Positions 18,201 to 26,204 of a DNA stretch of 64,000 bases are shown here, in pieces. The translations under genes were made by a program, and so were the position numbers. The notes below the pieces were generated by a model. That model did not search any database. It had not been told where the DNA came from and saw only the letters and a list, made by a program, of their open reading frames with translations. Every line of letters begins with the position of its first letter. Position 1 is the first letter of the stretch. This DNA is from Peristeroidobacter agariperforans (lineage in GTDB: Bacteria; Pseudomonadota; Gammaproteobacteria; Steroidobacterales; Steroidobacteraceae), in assembly GCF_004138335.1 (NCBI RefSeq), contig NZ_RYFW01000001.1:1674001-1738000 (forward strand), read 5' to 3'.

Positions 18201-19964
18201 CTATTCGGCCGCGTTCTGCGACACCTTCGCCGGTGGCGCAGTTGGAGCATCGCTCTCATTCACATACCGATAGCGAACCACACCGTAGAGCATTTCATCC
18301 CAAGTCTGCTGACCCCATGGCACGACGCGGTTGGGATCGGGATTCGCCTTGTTCTGCGCCGAGTTGTCCCAGGTCGTGTGGTGAGTGACTTTGGTGCCCG
18401 CGGGCAGCAGCTTCGGTGTCTTCAGTTCGTACGTGGTCTGCCAGTTGAAGTCGTAGTTCGGCACTGACAGCAGCACTTCGGTGCGCCCATCCGGATAGGT
18501 CGCGATGAAGTCCGACGCCTTGCCGCGGAAATGCGAATGCGGCAGCAGGTTGTAGACGATCACGTCGTGCTCGAAGGTCTTCGAGGCCGACTCGGTGTGC
18601 TCCTTGGTGTTCGCCGGAATCTTCAAGCGTGGATTGAGCAGCACCGCGCTGCGCATCTGATACTGAGGAGCATCCTTCCGGAAATACAGACCCATGCGGC
18701 TCACGTCGCGTGCGGGCTTGCCGCTCACGGTGTAGTGCATCTGGAAGAAGAACTTCGCATCCTTCTTGATCAGCACACCGGTTTCCTTCGGCAGCAGCAT
18801 CGGGCCGGCGCCGGGCACATAACCGCCGAGACTGCCGCCATCGCGCACGCTTTCGGCATTCGTGCCCATGGTCGCGATGATGTGATGGAGCACGGTGCGA
18901 TCGCCCGGCTGGAAGTCGACGGCGCGCACCCACACATCATGATCGAGCGGATTGTCGGCCATCGGCATCTGATACGGAATCACGCCGGTCGCCGGCACCT
19001 CGAACGCAGGAATTTCGACGATCAGATCCGGCTCGCCGAGCGCCCATTCCGGCCATTGTTTCTTCATATCCGCGAGCGGATCGCGGCCGCTGCCACGCGG
19101 TGAGCCCGCCTCGATCCAGTGCACCAGGTTCTTGATCTCGTCCTTGCTGAGCGAACGATCGTTGGAGAACACGTTGTAGTGCGGGTCGGCGTGCCACGGC
19201 GGCATGCGCTCGGTGCGCACCACTTCGCGAATCATCGGGCTGAAGCCTTTGATCATCTCGTAGCTGCTCATCTGCCACGGGCCGATGCCGCCGCTGCGAT
19301 GACAGGTCACGCAGTTGTCGATGAGCATGGGCGCGATGGTCTTCTCATAGGAGATCTGCGCGTGCGCCTGTTTGCGATCGGCTTCGGGGAACTTCAGCTC
19401 GCAACCTTTGCCTTTGCTGGCATCGACCTGCGCGGTTTTCACCGGCTGGGCATTGATGACGGCATCGAGCGCATTGGCCGCGTGCGGGGTGCCTGCGGCG
19501 GACACCGGGCCGCGATAGGCAACCTTCCAGCCTTTGGTGTTGATGACCAGCAGCTCGCCGTTGCGCTTCAGGCCGAGCGATTCGCCGATGATCTGCGTTT
19601 CATCGAGCAGGATGGGCAGCTCGATGCCCTGAGCTTTCGCTTCCTTTGCGATGGCGTCGCGTGTGTCGGCGAGGTTGGAGTTGATCATCAGCAACTCGAC
19701 ACCCTGCGCGCGATATTTGTCTCGCAGCGCCTGCATCTCCGGCAGCGACTTGCGAACGGCTTCGCAGCCATTGCCCTGGGCCATCAGCACGACGGCTTTC
19801 ATGTCGGAAAGGTAATAGAGCTGGCGCGAGGCGCCGGTGTGGTCGAGCAGGCGGAAGTTGTCGACTGTGTCGCCCGGATTGAGCGCCCATGCCGGGCTGA
19901 CTGCGCCCGAGAGCGCCAGGGCAGTAGCGATACCGAGCAGCTTGGATCCGTGCTTCATGCTCAT
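18201..19964 (-). CDS. Redoxin - c-heme - copper monooxygenase-like fusion
   Basis: The 587-residue secreted protein (signal peptide ending PAWA) has three parts. Residues 30-175 are an AhpC/TSA redoxin fold (PGDTVDNFRLLDHTG) with a single Cys (C67) where a CxxC or peroxidatic pair would be expected. Residues 205-290 carry a c-type heme motif CVTCH (218-222) with MPPWHADP as possible axial ligand context. Residues 315-570 resemble a copper type II ascorbate-dependent (PHM-like) monooxygenase, with His pair H360-H361 in VLHHIIA, then MHYTVSG and PHSHFRGK (H-x-H). It is presumably a periplasmic oxidoreductase with an unknown substrate. The fusion order is known to me from related proteins, but I know of no defined function. 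Confidence 0.7.
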   Translation of the reverse strand: MSMKHGSKLLGIATALALSGAVSPAWALNPGDTVDNFRLLDHTGASRQLYYLSDMKAVVLMAQGNGCEAVRKSLPEMQALRDKYRAQGVELLMINSNLADTRDAIAKEAKAQGIELPILLDETQIIGESLGLKRNGELLVINTKGWKVAYRGPVSAAGTPHAANALDAVINAQPVKTAQVDASKGKGCELKFPEADRKQAHAQISYEKTIAPMLIDNCVTCHRSGGIGPWQMSSYEMIKGFSPMIREVVRTERMPPWHADPHYNVFSNDRSLSKDEIKNLVHWIEAGSPRGSGRDPLADMKKQWPEWALGEPDLIVEIPAFEVPATGVIPYQMPMADNPLDHDVWVRAVDFQPGDRTVLHHIIATMGTNAESVRDGGSLGGYVPGAGPMLLPKETGVLIKKDAKFFFQMHYTVSGKPARDVSRMGLYFRKDAPQYQMRSAVLLNPRLKIPANTKEHTESASKTFEHDVIVYNLLPHSHFRGKASDFIATYPDGRTEVLLSVPNYDFNWQTTYELKTPKLLPAGTKVTHHTTWDNSAQNKANPDPNRVVPWGQQTWDEMLYGVVRYRYVNESDAPTAPPAKVSQNAAE

Positions 19965-20121
19965 GGCTGGGAACCCCTGTGAGAGCCAGAACTTCTTCTA
20001 TCTGGCCAGTCTGCGTCGGTCGCCGCGCGGGTGTCTATCCGCGCCCGGCTCAATTGGCACTAATGAATGTTAAGAATCTTTGCACTTCTGTAACGGCGCG
20101 CTTCCATGCCGTCAGGCAGAA
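19965..20121. promoter_or_regulatory. Upstream region of the redoxin fusion gene
   Basis: These 157 bp hold the likely promoter of the minus-strand fusion gene and the end of the amidohydrolase transcript. I see an AT-rich patch near 20061-20085 (TGAATGTTAAGAAT) and no clear terminator. Confidence 0.35.
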
Positions 20122-21606
20122 CTATTCGCGGGGCGCCGCGAGCGATTCGCGCTTGATGACCGAGCCGTGCAGGATGATGCGATCAATGCTGGTCCAGGCG
20201 CGCAGTGTTTCCAGCGGATTTGCCGTGAGCAGCAGCAGGTTCGCGATTTTGCCGGCTTCCACGGTGCCGTAATCCTTGTCGAGGCCGAACTGCCTGGCGT
20301 TGTTGAGGGTGCCGGCCCGGAAGATCGCGGGCAGCGGGACGCCAGACTGAGCCATCATGCGCATCTCGCGATAGGTGTCATAACCCGGCTGGCTGCCGAA
20401 CGTCGGCGCCGACGGTGTGTCACTACCGAGCAGCAATGGATGGCCGAGGTCGTGCAGGTATTCGGTGGCCCGCATGCCATACGAGGCAACAACCATATAG
20501 TTGTGCATGGCCTTCATGTCCGGCACGCCGCCCATGCCCTGGCGCATTTCTTCCTTGAACCATTGCCCCGCGGGTGTCGCATACCACGCGAGCAGAGAGG
20601 GCGGCACGACCTTGGTGTACGCCGGGTCCTTCAGCGTGTCTTCGCGAAACAAATCCGCCAGGCCCGCGATCACCCGCAGCGTCGATTGAAAGCCAATCTT
20701 CTTCGCGTGGATCTCGCGCAGGTGCGTGGCGATGGCCGGCGGCACGCCTTGTTCGGTTGAATATTCGTTCCAGTTCCACAAGCCGTGCGCGATCACGTCG
20801 ACTTGCGACTCGACGGCGATGCGCTGCATGTCGATGGCGTTGGCGTGCGCGATCAGCAACAAGCCACGCTTGCGGGTCTCGGCGCGCACCCGCTGCAATG
20901 TTTCTTTGCTCATGATCGGCCAGCTGGAGTCGGGACCGAAGCCGTTCTCGATGAAAATCTTGATGCAACGGACGCCGCTCGCAGCGAGCTTGCCGATCAC
21001 GGCTTCAGGCGTGTGTTGAGCCGCGTCCGCCCCGGCGGGCAGTGGATGTTTCGCGGCGTTGGCGGGCTCGTAGATGAAATCCGGCACGGCGCGATGTCGA
21101 ACGGACGGATCGATGAACACCGACGGATAGCCGTCGAGCACGATGGCCGGGCCACAACGAAACAAATCGGGATGCTGAGGCTGCGCTTCGAACGCAGCGG
21201 CGCTGTCGGGCGTACTGGCGAGATTGAGCACCTGGGTAACGCCGTAATAGAGATAGCTGCGAGGCTGCTGGCGAGTGTAGGCATCGCCGATCGCGGCCAA
21301 TGCCGGGTCGGGGACGAAGGGCAAGCCGGGGACCTCGCCGACATGGACATGCGAGTCCATGAGGCCAGGTGTGAGAAACTTGCCCCGGCCGTCGAGGCGA
21401 ACTGCGCCTGCGGCCGCGCCGACTGGTTTCGAGCTGACGGACACGATCCGACCGTCGCGAACCAGCACATTCTGTTTGGGTTGAGCCGCGGCCAGCTGGG
21501 GCGACACGACCGTCACTTGCTCGATCACGAGCTCTGCGCCCGCGGCCGAATGAGCCAGGGTCAGGCTGGCGACAGTGAACCCGACGCCGGCTGCGAAGCG
21601 CGCCAT
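20122..21606 (-). CDS. Secreted metal-dependent amidohydrolase
   Basis: The 494-residue protein of the imidazolonepropionase/prolidase-like amidohydrolase superfamily has a signal peptide (MARFAAGVGFTVASLTL). Visible metal motifs are PGLMDSHVHVG (HxH), a later IAHANAIDMQ His and the LLGSDTPSAP Asp. The C-terminal GTVEAGKIANLLLL block closes the composite domain. ATG 21606 is chosen: an AAAGG sits 8 nt upstream and the signal begins there. An in-frame ATG at 21645 is possible. The frame runs open to 22788, but that part is antisense to the mutarotase gene. It likely hydrolyses amide or cyclic amide bonds in the periplasm; the substrate is unknown. Confidence 0.82.
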   Translation of the reverse strand: MARFAAGVGFTVASLTLAHSAAGAELVIEQVTVVSPQLAAAQPKQNVLVRDGRIVSVSSKPVGAAAGAVRLDGRGKFLTPGLMDSHVHVGEVPGLPFVPDPALAAIGDAYTRQQPRSYLYYGVTQVLNLASTPDSAAAFEAQPQHPDLFRCGPAIVLDGYPSVFIDPSVRHRAVPDFIYEPANAAKHPLPAGADAAQHTPEAVIGKLAASGVRCIKIFIENGFGPDSSWPIMSKETLQRVRAETRKRGLLLIAHANAIDMQRIAVESQVDVIAHGLWNWNEYSTEQGVPPAIATHLREIHAKKIGFQSTLRVIAGLADLFREDTLKDPAYTKVVPPSLLAWYATPAGQWFKEEMRQGMGGVPDMKAMHNYMVVASYGMRATEYLHDLGHPLLLGSDTPSAPTFGSQPGYDTYREMRMMAQSGVPLPAIFRAGTLNNARQFGLDKDYGTVEAGKIANLLLLTANPLETLRAWTSIDRIILHGSVIKRESLAAPRE

Positions 21607-21891
21607 AACGCCGACCTTTTGACTTCCTTGCACTGCGAGCTCCATGGGTGGGGTTAATGGCGGGTTGCCCCGCGGATTGTGCTCGATCAGCGCGTCAAAG
21701 GGCCAGCTGCCGGGTGCGGTCTGCGCATTTCGACGAGGTTTTTGGCGGGAAAATCCGGCTTGTCTACCGCGACAATTGATGACATTTTGTCTGAGTATTA
21801 GAATGTCCCATCCAAGTCGCCGGCCAGGGTTTTCGTGACACAACAACAGCGAGTTTCGTCGGGCCGCAACACTGCGGTTGGCAAGGTCCCA
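21607..21891. promoter_or_regulatory. Divergent region with candidate arabinose operators
   Basis: These 285 bp separate the amidohydrolase and the mutarotase operon. TTGTC/GACAA half-sites cluster at 21760-21764, 21771-21775 (inverted) and 21787-21791. The last is part of TGTCTGAGTATTA (21788-21800), which is shared with two other arabinose promoters. GACATT (21781) and AATGTC (21802) also form a 6-bp inverted pair around that motif. Confidence 0.5.
21788..21800 (+). promoter_or_regulatory. Candidate arabinose-regulon operator, site A
   Basis: TGTCTGAGTATTA lies about 90 bp upstream of the mutarotase start. The core TGTCTGAGT is identical to sites upstream of the GH43 operon (32502) and the aldehyde dehydrogenase operon (31309-31321, reverse). 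The best binding candidate is the GntR/FCD regulator encoded at 31521-32297. Confidence 0.5.
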
Positions 21892-23061
21892 ATGGCGTCC
21901 GGTAGCAACCGGCGCGAGGGTGTCAGGAGGGCAGGTCGATGGCTGGTGGGAGTGCTCGTGGTCAATAGTCTTGGCGCATCGGTCGCGGGGGCGGTGGAAG
22001 CCCGTCGCGGCGAGTTCGGAACGCTGGCCGATGGCCGCAAGGTGGAGTCGGCCGAGCTGGCCAATGCCAAGGGCATGTCGGTGCGCATCCTGGCGCTCGG
22101 CGGCGTCATTCAGGAGCTGAAAGCGCCGGACCGGAACGGCAAGCCCGCCGATGTGGTGCTCGGCTACGCCACTGCTCAACAGTACCTGGACCAGCCGCAG
22201 TACTTCGGCGCGACGGTGGGCCGTTACGCCAATCGCATTGCTGTCGGCAAGTTCTCGCTGGACGGCAAGCAGTATCAGCTCGAGACCAACGACGGTCCCA
22301 ACCACTTGCACGGCGGCAAGCAGGGTTTCGACAAAGTGCTGTGGAAGATCGAGTCTGTCAGCGCCGGCTCGCCGGCCAAAGCAGTGCTCACCTACACCAG
22401 CGCCGACGGCGAAGGCGGCTATCCGGGCAGGCTGCAGGTGACGGCGACCTATACGCTCAACGACAAAAACGAGCTGTCGATCGAGTACCGCGCCACCACC
22501 GACAAGCCGACTATCGTCAACATCACCAACCACAGCTACTTCAACCTGGCGGGTGAAGCGACGCCGACCGACGTGTTCGGGCATCGCCTGACGTTGTTCG
22601 CGAGCAAGTACACGCCCGTGAACGCAACTTTGATTCCGACCGGTGAGCGCCGCGCTGTCGCGCGCACTGCGTTCGACTTCACCAAGCCCCACGCCATCGG
22701 CGAGCGCGTTCGCGATGGCCGCGACGAGCAGCTGCGCATCGCTCGTGGCTACGATCACAACTACATCGTCGATGGCGAGGCCGGGCAATTGCGGCCTGCG
22801 GCGCGCGTCGAAGAGCCGACCTCCGGTCGCGTACTGGAGCTGCTCCAGAGCGCGCCGGGCGTGCAGTTCTATTCGGGCAACTTCCTGGACGCCACCAGCA
22901 CCGGCAAGAGCAAGCGCGTCTACCGGCAGGGCGATGGCTTCTGTCTGGAGCCGCAGGTGTTTCCGGACTCGCCGAATCGCAGCGACTTCCCCAGCGCACG
23001 CCTGAATCCCGGCCAGACGTACGTGAACACCATGGTGCTGCGTTTCTCCGCCGCTCCCTAA
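21892..23061 (+). CDS. Secreted aldose 1-epimerase (mutarotase)
   Basis: The 389-residue enzyme interconverts alpha and beta anomers of free aldoses. A signal peptide (RRAGRWLVGVLVVNSLGAS) points to the periplasm. Mutarotase motifs are VGRYANRIAVGKF, NDGPNHLHGG (with the catalytic His region), NITNHSYFNLAG (second catalytic His), GYDHNYIVDG, and the catalytic Glu in FCLEPQVFPDSPNR. ATG 21892 has AAGG 5 nt upstream. A GTG at 21835 would extend it by 19 residues. It heads a plus-strand operon with the dehydratase and lactonase, so it probably supplies the anomer used by the arabinose dehydrogenase or the transporter. Confidence 0.9.
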   Translation: MASGSNRREGVRRAGRWLVGVLVVNSLGASVAGAVEARRGEFGTLADGRKVESAELANAKGMSVRILALGGVIQELKAPDRNGKPADVVLGYATAQQYLDQPQYFGATVGRYANRIAVGKFSLDGKQYQLETNDGPNHLHGGKQGFDKVLWKIESVSAGSPAKAVLTYTSADGEGGYPGRLQVTATYTLNDKNELSIEYRATTDKPTIVNITNHSYFNLAGEATPTDVFGHRLTLFASKYTPVNATLIPTGERRAVARTAFDFTKPHAIGERVRDGRDEQLRIARGYDHNYIVDGEAGQLRPAARVEEPTSGRVLELLQSAPGVQFYSGNFLDATSTGKSKRVYRQGDGFCLEPQVFPDSPNRSDFPSARLNPGQTYVNTMVLRFSAAP

Positions 23062-23085
23062 GCTTTCGAACCTGACGCGAACCCA

Positions 23086-24897
23086 ATGAGCTCATCCAAT
23101 TCCAATCCGTCCGCAACGCGTCGCCTGCGCTCGCGCGCCTGGTTCGACGATCCGGCCAACGCGGACATGACGGCGCTATACCTCGAACGGTACATGAACT
23201 TCGGTTTGTCGCTGCAAGAGCTGCAATCGGGCAAGCCCATCATCGGCATCGCGCAAACCGGCAGCGACTTGTCGCCGTGCAATCGTCATCACATGGTGCT
23301 GGCGGAGCGCGTGCGCGAAGGCATCCGCGAAGCGGGCGGCGTCGTGCTGGAGTTCCCGGTGCATCCGATTCAGGAAACCGGCAAGCGTCCGACCGCGGGT
23401 TTGGATCGCAACCTTGCGTACCTCGGCCTGGTGGAAGTGCTGTTCGGTTATCCGCTCGACGGCGTCGTGCTGACCGTGGGCTGCGACAAGACCACGCCCG
23501 CATGTTTGATGGCAGCGGCAACGGTGAACATGCCGGCGATCGCGCTGTCGGTCGGCCCGATGCTCAATGGTTGGTACAAGGGCATGCGCACTGGCTCGGG
23601 CACCATCGTGTGGCGTGCACGCGAGTTGCTGGCGGCGGGCGAGATCGATTATCAGGGCTTCATCAAGTTGGTCGCGTCGTCGGCGCCGTCGACCGGCTAC
23701 TGCAACACCATGGGCACGGCGACGACGATGAACAGCCTCACCGAGGCGCTTGGCATGTCGCTGCCCGGCTCGGCGGCGATTCCCGCGCCGCTGCGCGATC
23801 GTCAGGAGTGCGCGTACCTCACGGGCAAGCAGATCGTCGAGATGGTATGGGCCGATCGCAAGCCGTCGGACATCCTCACTCGCGAGGCTTTCATCAATGC
23901 GATTCGCGTGAACTCCGCGATCGGCGGTTCAACCAACGCGCCGATTCACTTGAACGCGCTCGCGCGACACATCGGTGTCGAGCTGACCATCGACGATTGG
24001 CAGAAGTACGGGTTGGATATTCCTTTGCTCGTGAACCTGCAGCCGGCCGGTGAATATCTCGGCGAGGACTACTATCGCGCCGGCGGCGTGCCCGCGGTGG
24101 TCGCCGAGTTGATGCGTCAGGGCCTGATCAACGAGAAGGCGCTGACGGTGAATGGCAGCACGCTCGGCGACAACTGCCGTGGCGCGAGCATCCTCGATAC
24201 GAATGTGATCAAGCCGTTCGAAGAGCCGATGAAGAGGCGGGCGGGCTTCACTGTCCTGCGCGGCAATCTGTTCGACTCGGCGATCATGAAGACGAGCGTG
24301 ATCTCCGAGGAGTTCCGCGCACGCTATCTGTCGAATCCGAAAGACCCGGAAGCGTTCGAGGGACGAGCCATCGTGTTCGATGGTCCAGAGGACTATCACG
24401 CGCGCATCGACGATCCGTCGTTGGGTATCGATGAGAACACGCTGATGTTCATGCGCGGCGCGGGCCCGATCGGCTATCCGGGCGCGGCGGAAGTGGTGAA
24501 CATGCGTCCGCCGGTGAACCTGATCAAAGCGGGTATCCACAACTTGCCGTGCATCGGTGACGGTAGGCAGTCGGGCACCTCGGGCTCGCCGTCGATTCTC
24601 AATGCGTCGCCGGAAGCCGCGGTGGGCGGTGGGTTGGCGGTGCTCAAGAGCGGCGATCGCGTGCGCATCGACTTGCGCAAGGGCGAGGCGAATATTCTCA
24701 TCAGCGAGGAAGAGCTGAATCAGCGTCGTCAGGCATTGCAGGACGCCGGCGGCTTCCCGTATCCCGCGAGCCAGACGCCCTGGCAGGAATTGCAGCGCGC
24801 CGACATCGGCCAGGCCGAGACGGGCGCGGTGCTCGAATCGGCAGTGAAGTATCAGCGTCTCGCCCAGACCAAGGGCGTGCCGCGACACAATCACTGA
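23086..24897 (+). CDS. IlvD/Edd-family pentonate dehydratase (L-arabinonate/D-xylonate)
   Basis: The 603-residue dehydratase turns a pentonate into 2-keto-3-deoxy-pentonate using an iron-sulfur cluster and a divalent metal. Cluster Cys motifs are visible in [10 protein letters not shown] and [10 protein letters not shown], with [23 protein letters not shown] and [15 protein letters not shown] further on. It resembles Caulobacter XylD throughout, including the PRHNH C-terminus, and is longer than no known member by much. The arabinosidase context makes L-arabinonate the more likely substrate, although these enzymes often accept xylonate. It starts 24 bp after the mutarotase stop and is followed by a strong hairpin terminator. 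Confidence 0.87.
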   Translation: MSSSNSNPSATRRLRSRAWFDDPANADMTALYLERYMNFGLSLQELQSGKPIIGIAQTGSDLSPCNRHHMVLAERVREGIREAGGVVLEFPVHPIQETGKRPTAGLDRNLAYLGLVEVLFGYPLDGVVLTVGCDKTTPACLMAAATVNMPAIALSVGPMLNGWYKGMRTGSGTIVWRARELLAAGEIDYQGFIKLVASSAPSTGYCNTMGTATTMNSLTEALGMSLPGSAAIPAPLRDRQECAYLTGKQIVEMVWADRKPSDILTREAFINAIRVNSAIGGSTNAPIHLNALARHIGVELTIDDWQKYGLDIPLLVNLQPAGEYLGEDYYRAGGVPAVVAELMRQGLINEKALTVNGSTLGDNCRGASILDTNVIKPFEEPMKRRAGFTVLRGNLFDSAIMKTSVISEEFRARYLSNPKDPEAFEGRAIVFDGPEDYHARIDDPSLGIDENTLMFMRGAGPIGYPGAAEVVNMRPPVNLIKAGIHNLPCIGDGRQSGTSGSPSILNASPEAAVGGGLAVLKSGDRVRIDLRKGEANILISEEELNQRRQALQDAGGFPYPASQTPWQELQRADIGQAETGAVLESAVKYQRLAQTKGVPRHNH

Positions 24898-24909
24898 TTT
24901 AAACTCTCG

Positions 24910-24946
24910 AGCTCCCGCGCGAGATCATCTTGCGCGGGAGCTTTTT
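24910..24946 (+). terminator. Rho-independent terminator after the dehydratase gene
   Basis: A perfect 11-bp stem (AGCTCCCGCGC at 24910-24920, GCGCGGGAGCT at 24932-24942) encloses an 11-nt loop and is followed by T residues to 24946. It lies between the dehydratase stop and the lactonase ATG 24 bp further on, so it may only partly attenuate lactonase transcription. Confidence 0.85.
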
Positions 24947-24968
24947 CATTTGTAACGAGGGTAAGAAC

Positions 24969-25841
24969 ATGGCGGAAGCATGGCGAGTCGTTGCTCGTGA
25001 GGAGAGGGACGAGCTGGGCGAGGGTCCGCTGTGGTCCGCAAAGCACAACGCCATCTTCTGGGTGGATATCCTTTCTCACTTCCTCTATCGCTACTCGCTC
25101 GCGGACCGCAGCATCCAACGCTGGTCCATGCCTGAGCGCATCGGTTGGGTAGTGGAGCGCAGCAACAAACCCGGCTTCATCGCGGGCCTGCAGAGCGGCT
25201 TCTACGAGTTGGATCTGGAGCCGCTGGCGTTGCGGCTGATCGTCGATCCGGAGCCGCAGCTTCCGGGCAATCGGTTGAACGACGCGAAGGTGGATCGGCA
25301 CGGCCGAGTTTGGGCTGGAACGATGGATGCGGCGATCGTGGAGACGACCGGTTCGTTGTATTGCTTGCGGCCGGACATGAGCGTGCGTCGCGTCGACGAG
25401 GGTTACAAGGTGACGAACGGTCCGACGTTCAGCCCCAAACAAGAGTTCATGTATCACTCCGATACACCCCGACAGACGATCTATCGCTTCGATCTGTCGC
25501 CGCAAGGTGAGCTCAGCAACAAGACGGAGTGGCTGAAGTTCACGGGCGACATGGGATTCCCGGATGGAATGACGACGGATGCGGAAGGATATTTGTGGAT
25601 CGCCCACTGGGGCGGGTCACGCATCAGCCGCTGGTCGCCGGATGCCAAGCTGGATCGAGAGATTCGGATGCCGGCGCCGCAGATAACGAGCATTACGTTT
25701 GCCGGGCCCGAGTTGGATCGGATGTTTGTGACGTCTGCTGCAAAGGGACTCGATCGCAGCAAAGAAACATTCGCGGGCGTTCTGTTCGAGGTGGACGCCG
25801 GCCGCGTTCGTGGGTTGGCACCGGGGTTGTTCGGAGGTTGA
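24969..25841 (+). CDS. SMP-30/gluconolactonase-family pentonolactonase
   Basis: The 290-residue cytosolic six-bladed propeller should hydrolyse L-arabino-1,4-lactone to L-arabinonate. Family residues are E in DELGEGPLWS, N in PGNRLNDAKVDRHG, N in VTNGPTFS and D in GFPDGMTTDAEG, the Ca/Zn ligands of SMP-30. ATG 24969 follows a GAGGGTAAG ribosome site; an upstream in-frame ATG at 24930 lies inside the terminator hairpin and is rejected. It is the second step between the arabinose dehydrogenase (27785-28711) and the dehydratase. Because a terminator precedes it, it probably depends on read-through. Confidence 0.87.
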   Translation: MAEAWRVVAREERDELGEGPLWSAKHNAIFWVDILSHFLYRYSLADRSIQRWSMPERIGWVVERSNKPGFIAGLQSGFYELDLEPLALRLIVDPEPQLPGNRLNDAKVDRHGRVWAGTMDAAIVETTGSLYCLRPDMSVRRVDEGYKVTNGPTFSPKQEFMYHSDTPRQTIYRFDLSPQGELSNKTEWLKFTGDMGFPDGMTTDAEGYLWIAHWGGSRISRWSPDAKLDREIRMPAPQITSITFAGPELDRMFVTSAAKGLDRSKETFAGVLFEVDAGRVRGLAPGLFGG

Positions 25842-25872
25842 GTTTTCGGCGTCGGTGGCTCGGCATCGCCAG

Positions 25873-26002
25873 GGTGGGGTGTCTCCTGCCGGCACCGGGC
25901 GCCCGCCGGAGCGCATTGCGCTCCTCGCGTCACGTCCATGATGAGCCCTGCTGTTTCGGCCGTCCCTGTGCCGAAAAGCTGCCGGAAGGAGACACCCCCA
26001 CC
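25873..26002. repeat. Nested palindromic element (21-bp outer arms, two inner hairpins)
   Basis: The outer arms are 25873-25893 (GGTGGGGTGTCTCCTGCCGG then C) and 25981-26002 (GCCGGAAGGAGACACC then CCCACC), near-perfect inverted repeats with one substitution and one extra C. Inside are GGAGCGC/GCGCTCC (25908-25924, 3-nt loop) and TTTCGGC/GCCGAAA (25954-25976, 9-nt loop). The cloverleaf-like layout resembles REP/BIME or MITE-type intergenic elements. No transposase is present here. Confidence 0.7.
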
Positions 26003-26010
26003 TGACGCTG

Positions 26011-26104
26011 CCCGAGACGTCGGTGGCGTCCGCGACGTAAGAAAAGGGTCGGAGTTACCCGAGACGTCGGCGGTGCGCACGGCGCAAGAAGTAAAGAAAT
26101 AAAA
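26011..26104. repeat. Two diverged 47-bp tandem units
   Basis: Units at 26011-26057 and 26058-26104 both begin CCCGAGACGTCGG and align through CGCGACGTAAGAA versus CGGCGCAAGAA. They directly abut the palindromic element on its right side and may be part of the same repeat family. Confidence 0.6.
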
Positions 26105-26160
26105 CTTGCTGCCGCGTTATACCGCCTTCTGCCCTTGGCTTGATGCCGCGTACGCGTAGG

Positions 26161-26194
26161 CAGTGCCGGGGTGGGGGATCTCTCCCCGGCACTG
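26161..26194. terminator. Hairpin between convergent genes
   Basis: CAGTGCCGGGG and CCCCGGCACTG form a perfect 11-bp stem around a 12-nt loop, immediately downstream of the minus-strand GH51 stop. There is no T tract on either strand, so a bidirectional transcript-end structure is likely but a classical intrinsic terminator is not certain. Confidence 0.6.
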
Positions 26195-26204
26195 CGAACC
26201 ACTC

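Larger units (their letters stand above)
25842..26204. other. 363-bp gene-free convergent region rich in repeats
   Basis: This gap lies between the convergent lactonase and GH51 genes. It contains a 130-bp nested palindrome (25873-26002), a 47-bp tandem duplication (26011-26104) and a GC hairpin (26161-26194). I find no convincing gene: open frames across it have no start context or recognisable protein. Confidence 0.7.

Noticed and set aside
21607-22788. Amidohydrolase frame extended to 888 residues
   Set aside because: The extension is antisense to the mutarotase gene, and a signal peptide with a good ribosome site starts at 21606.
25842-26204. Protein-coding genes in the repeat-rich gap
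   Set aside because: The short frames there are Pro/Arg/Thr-rich, lack ribosome sites and overlap palindromes.
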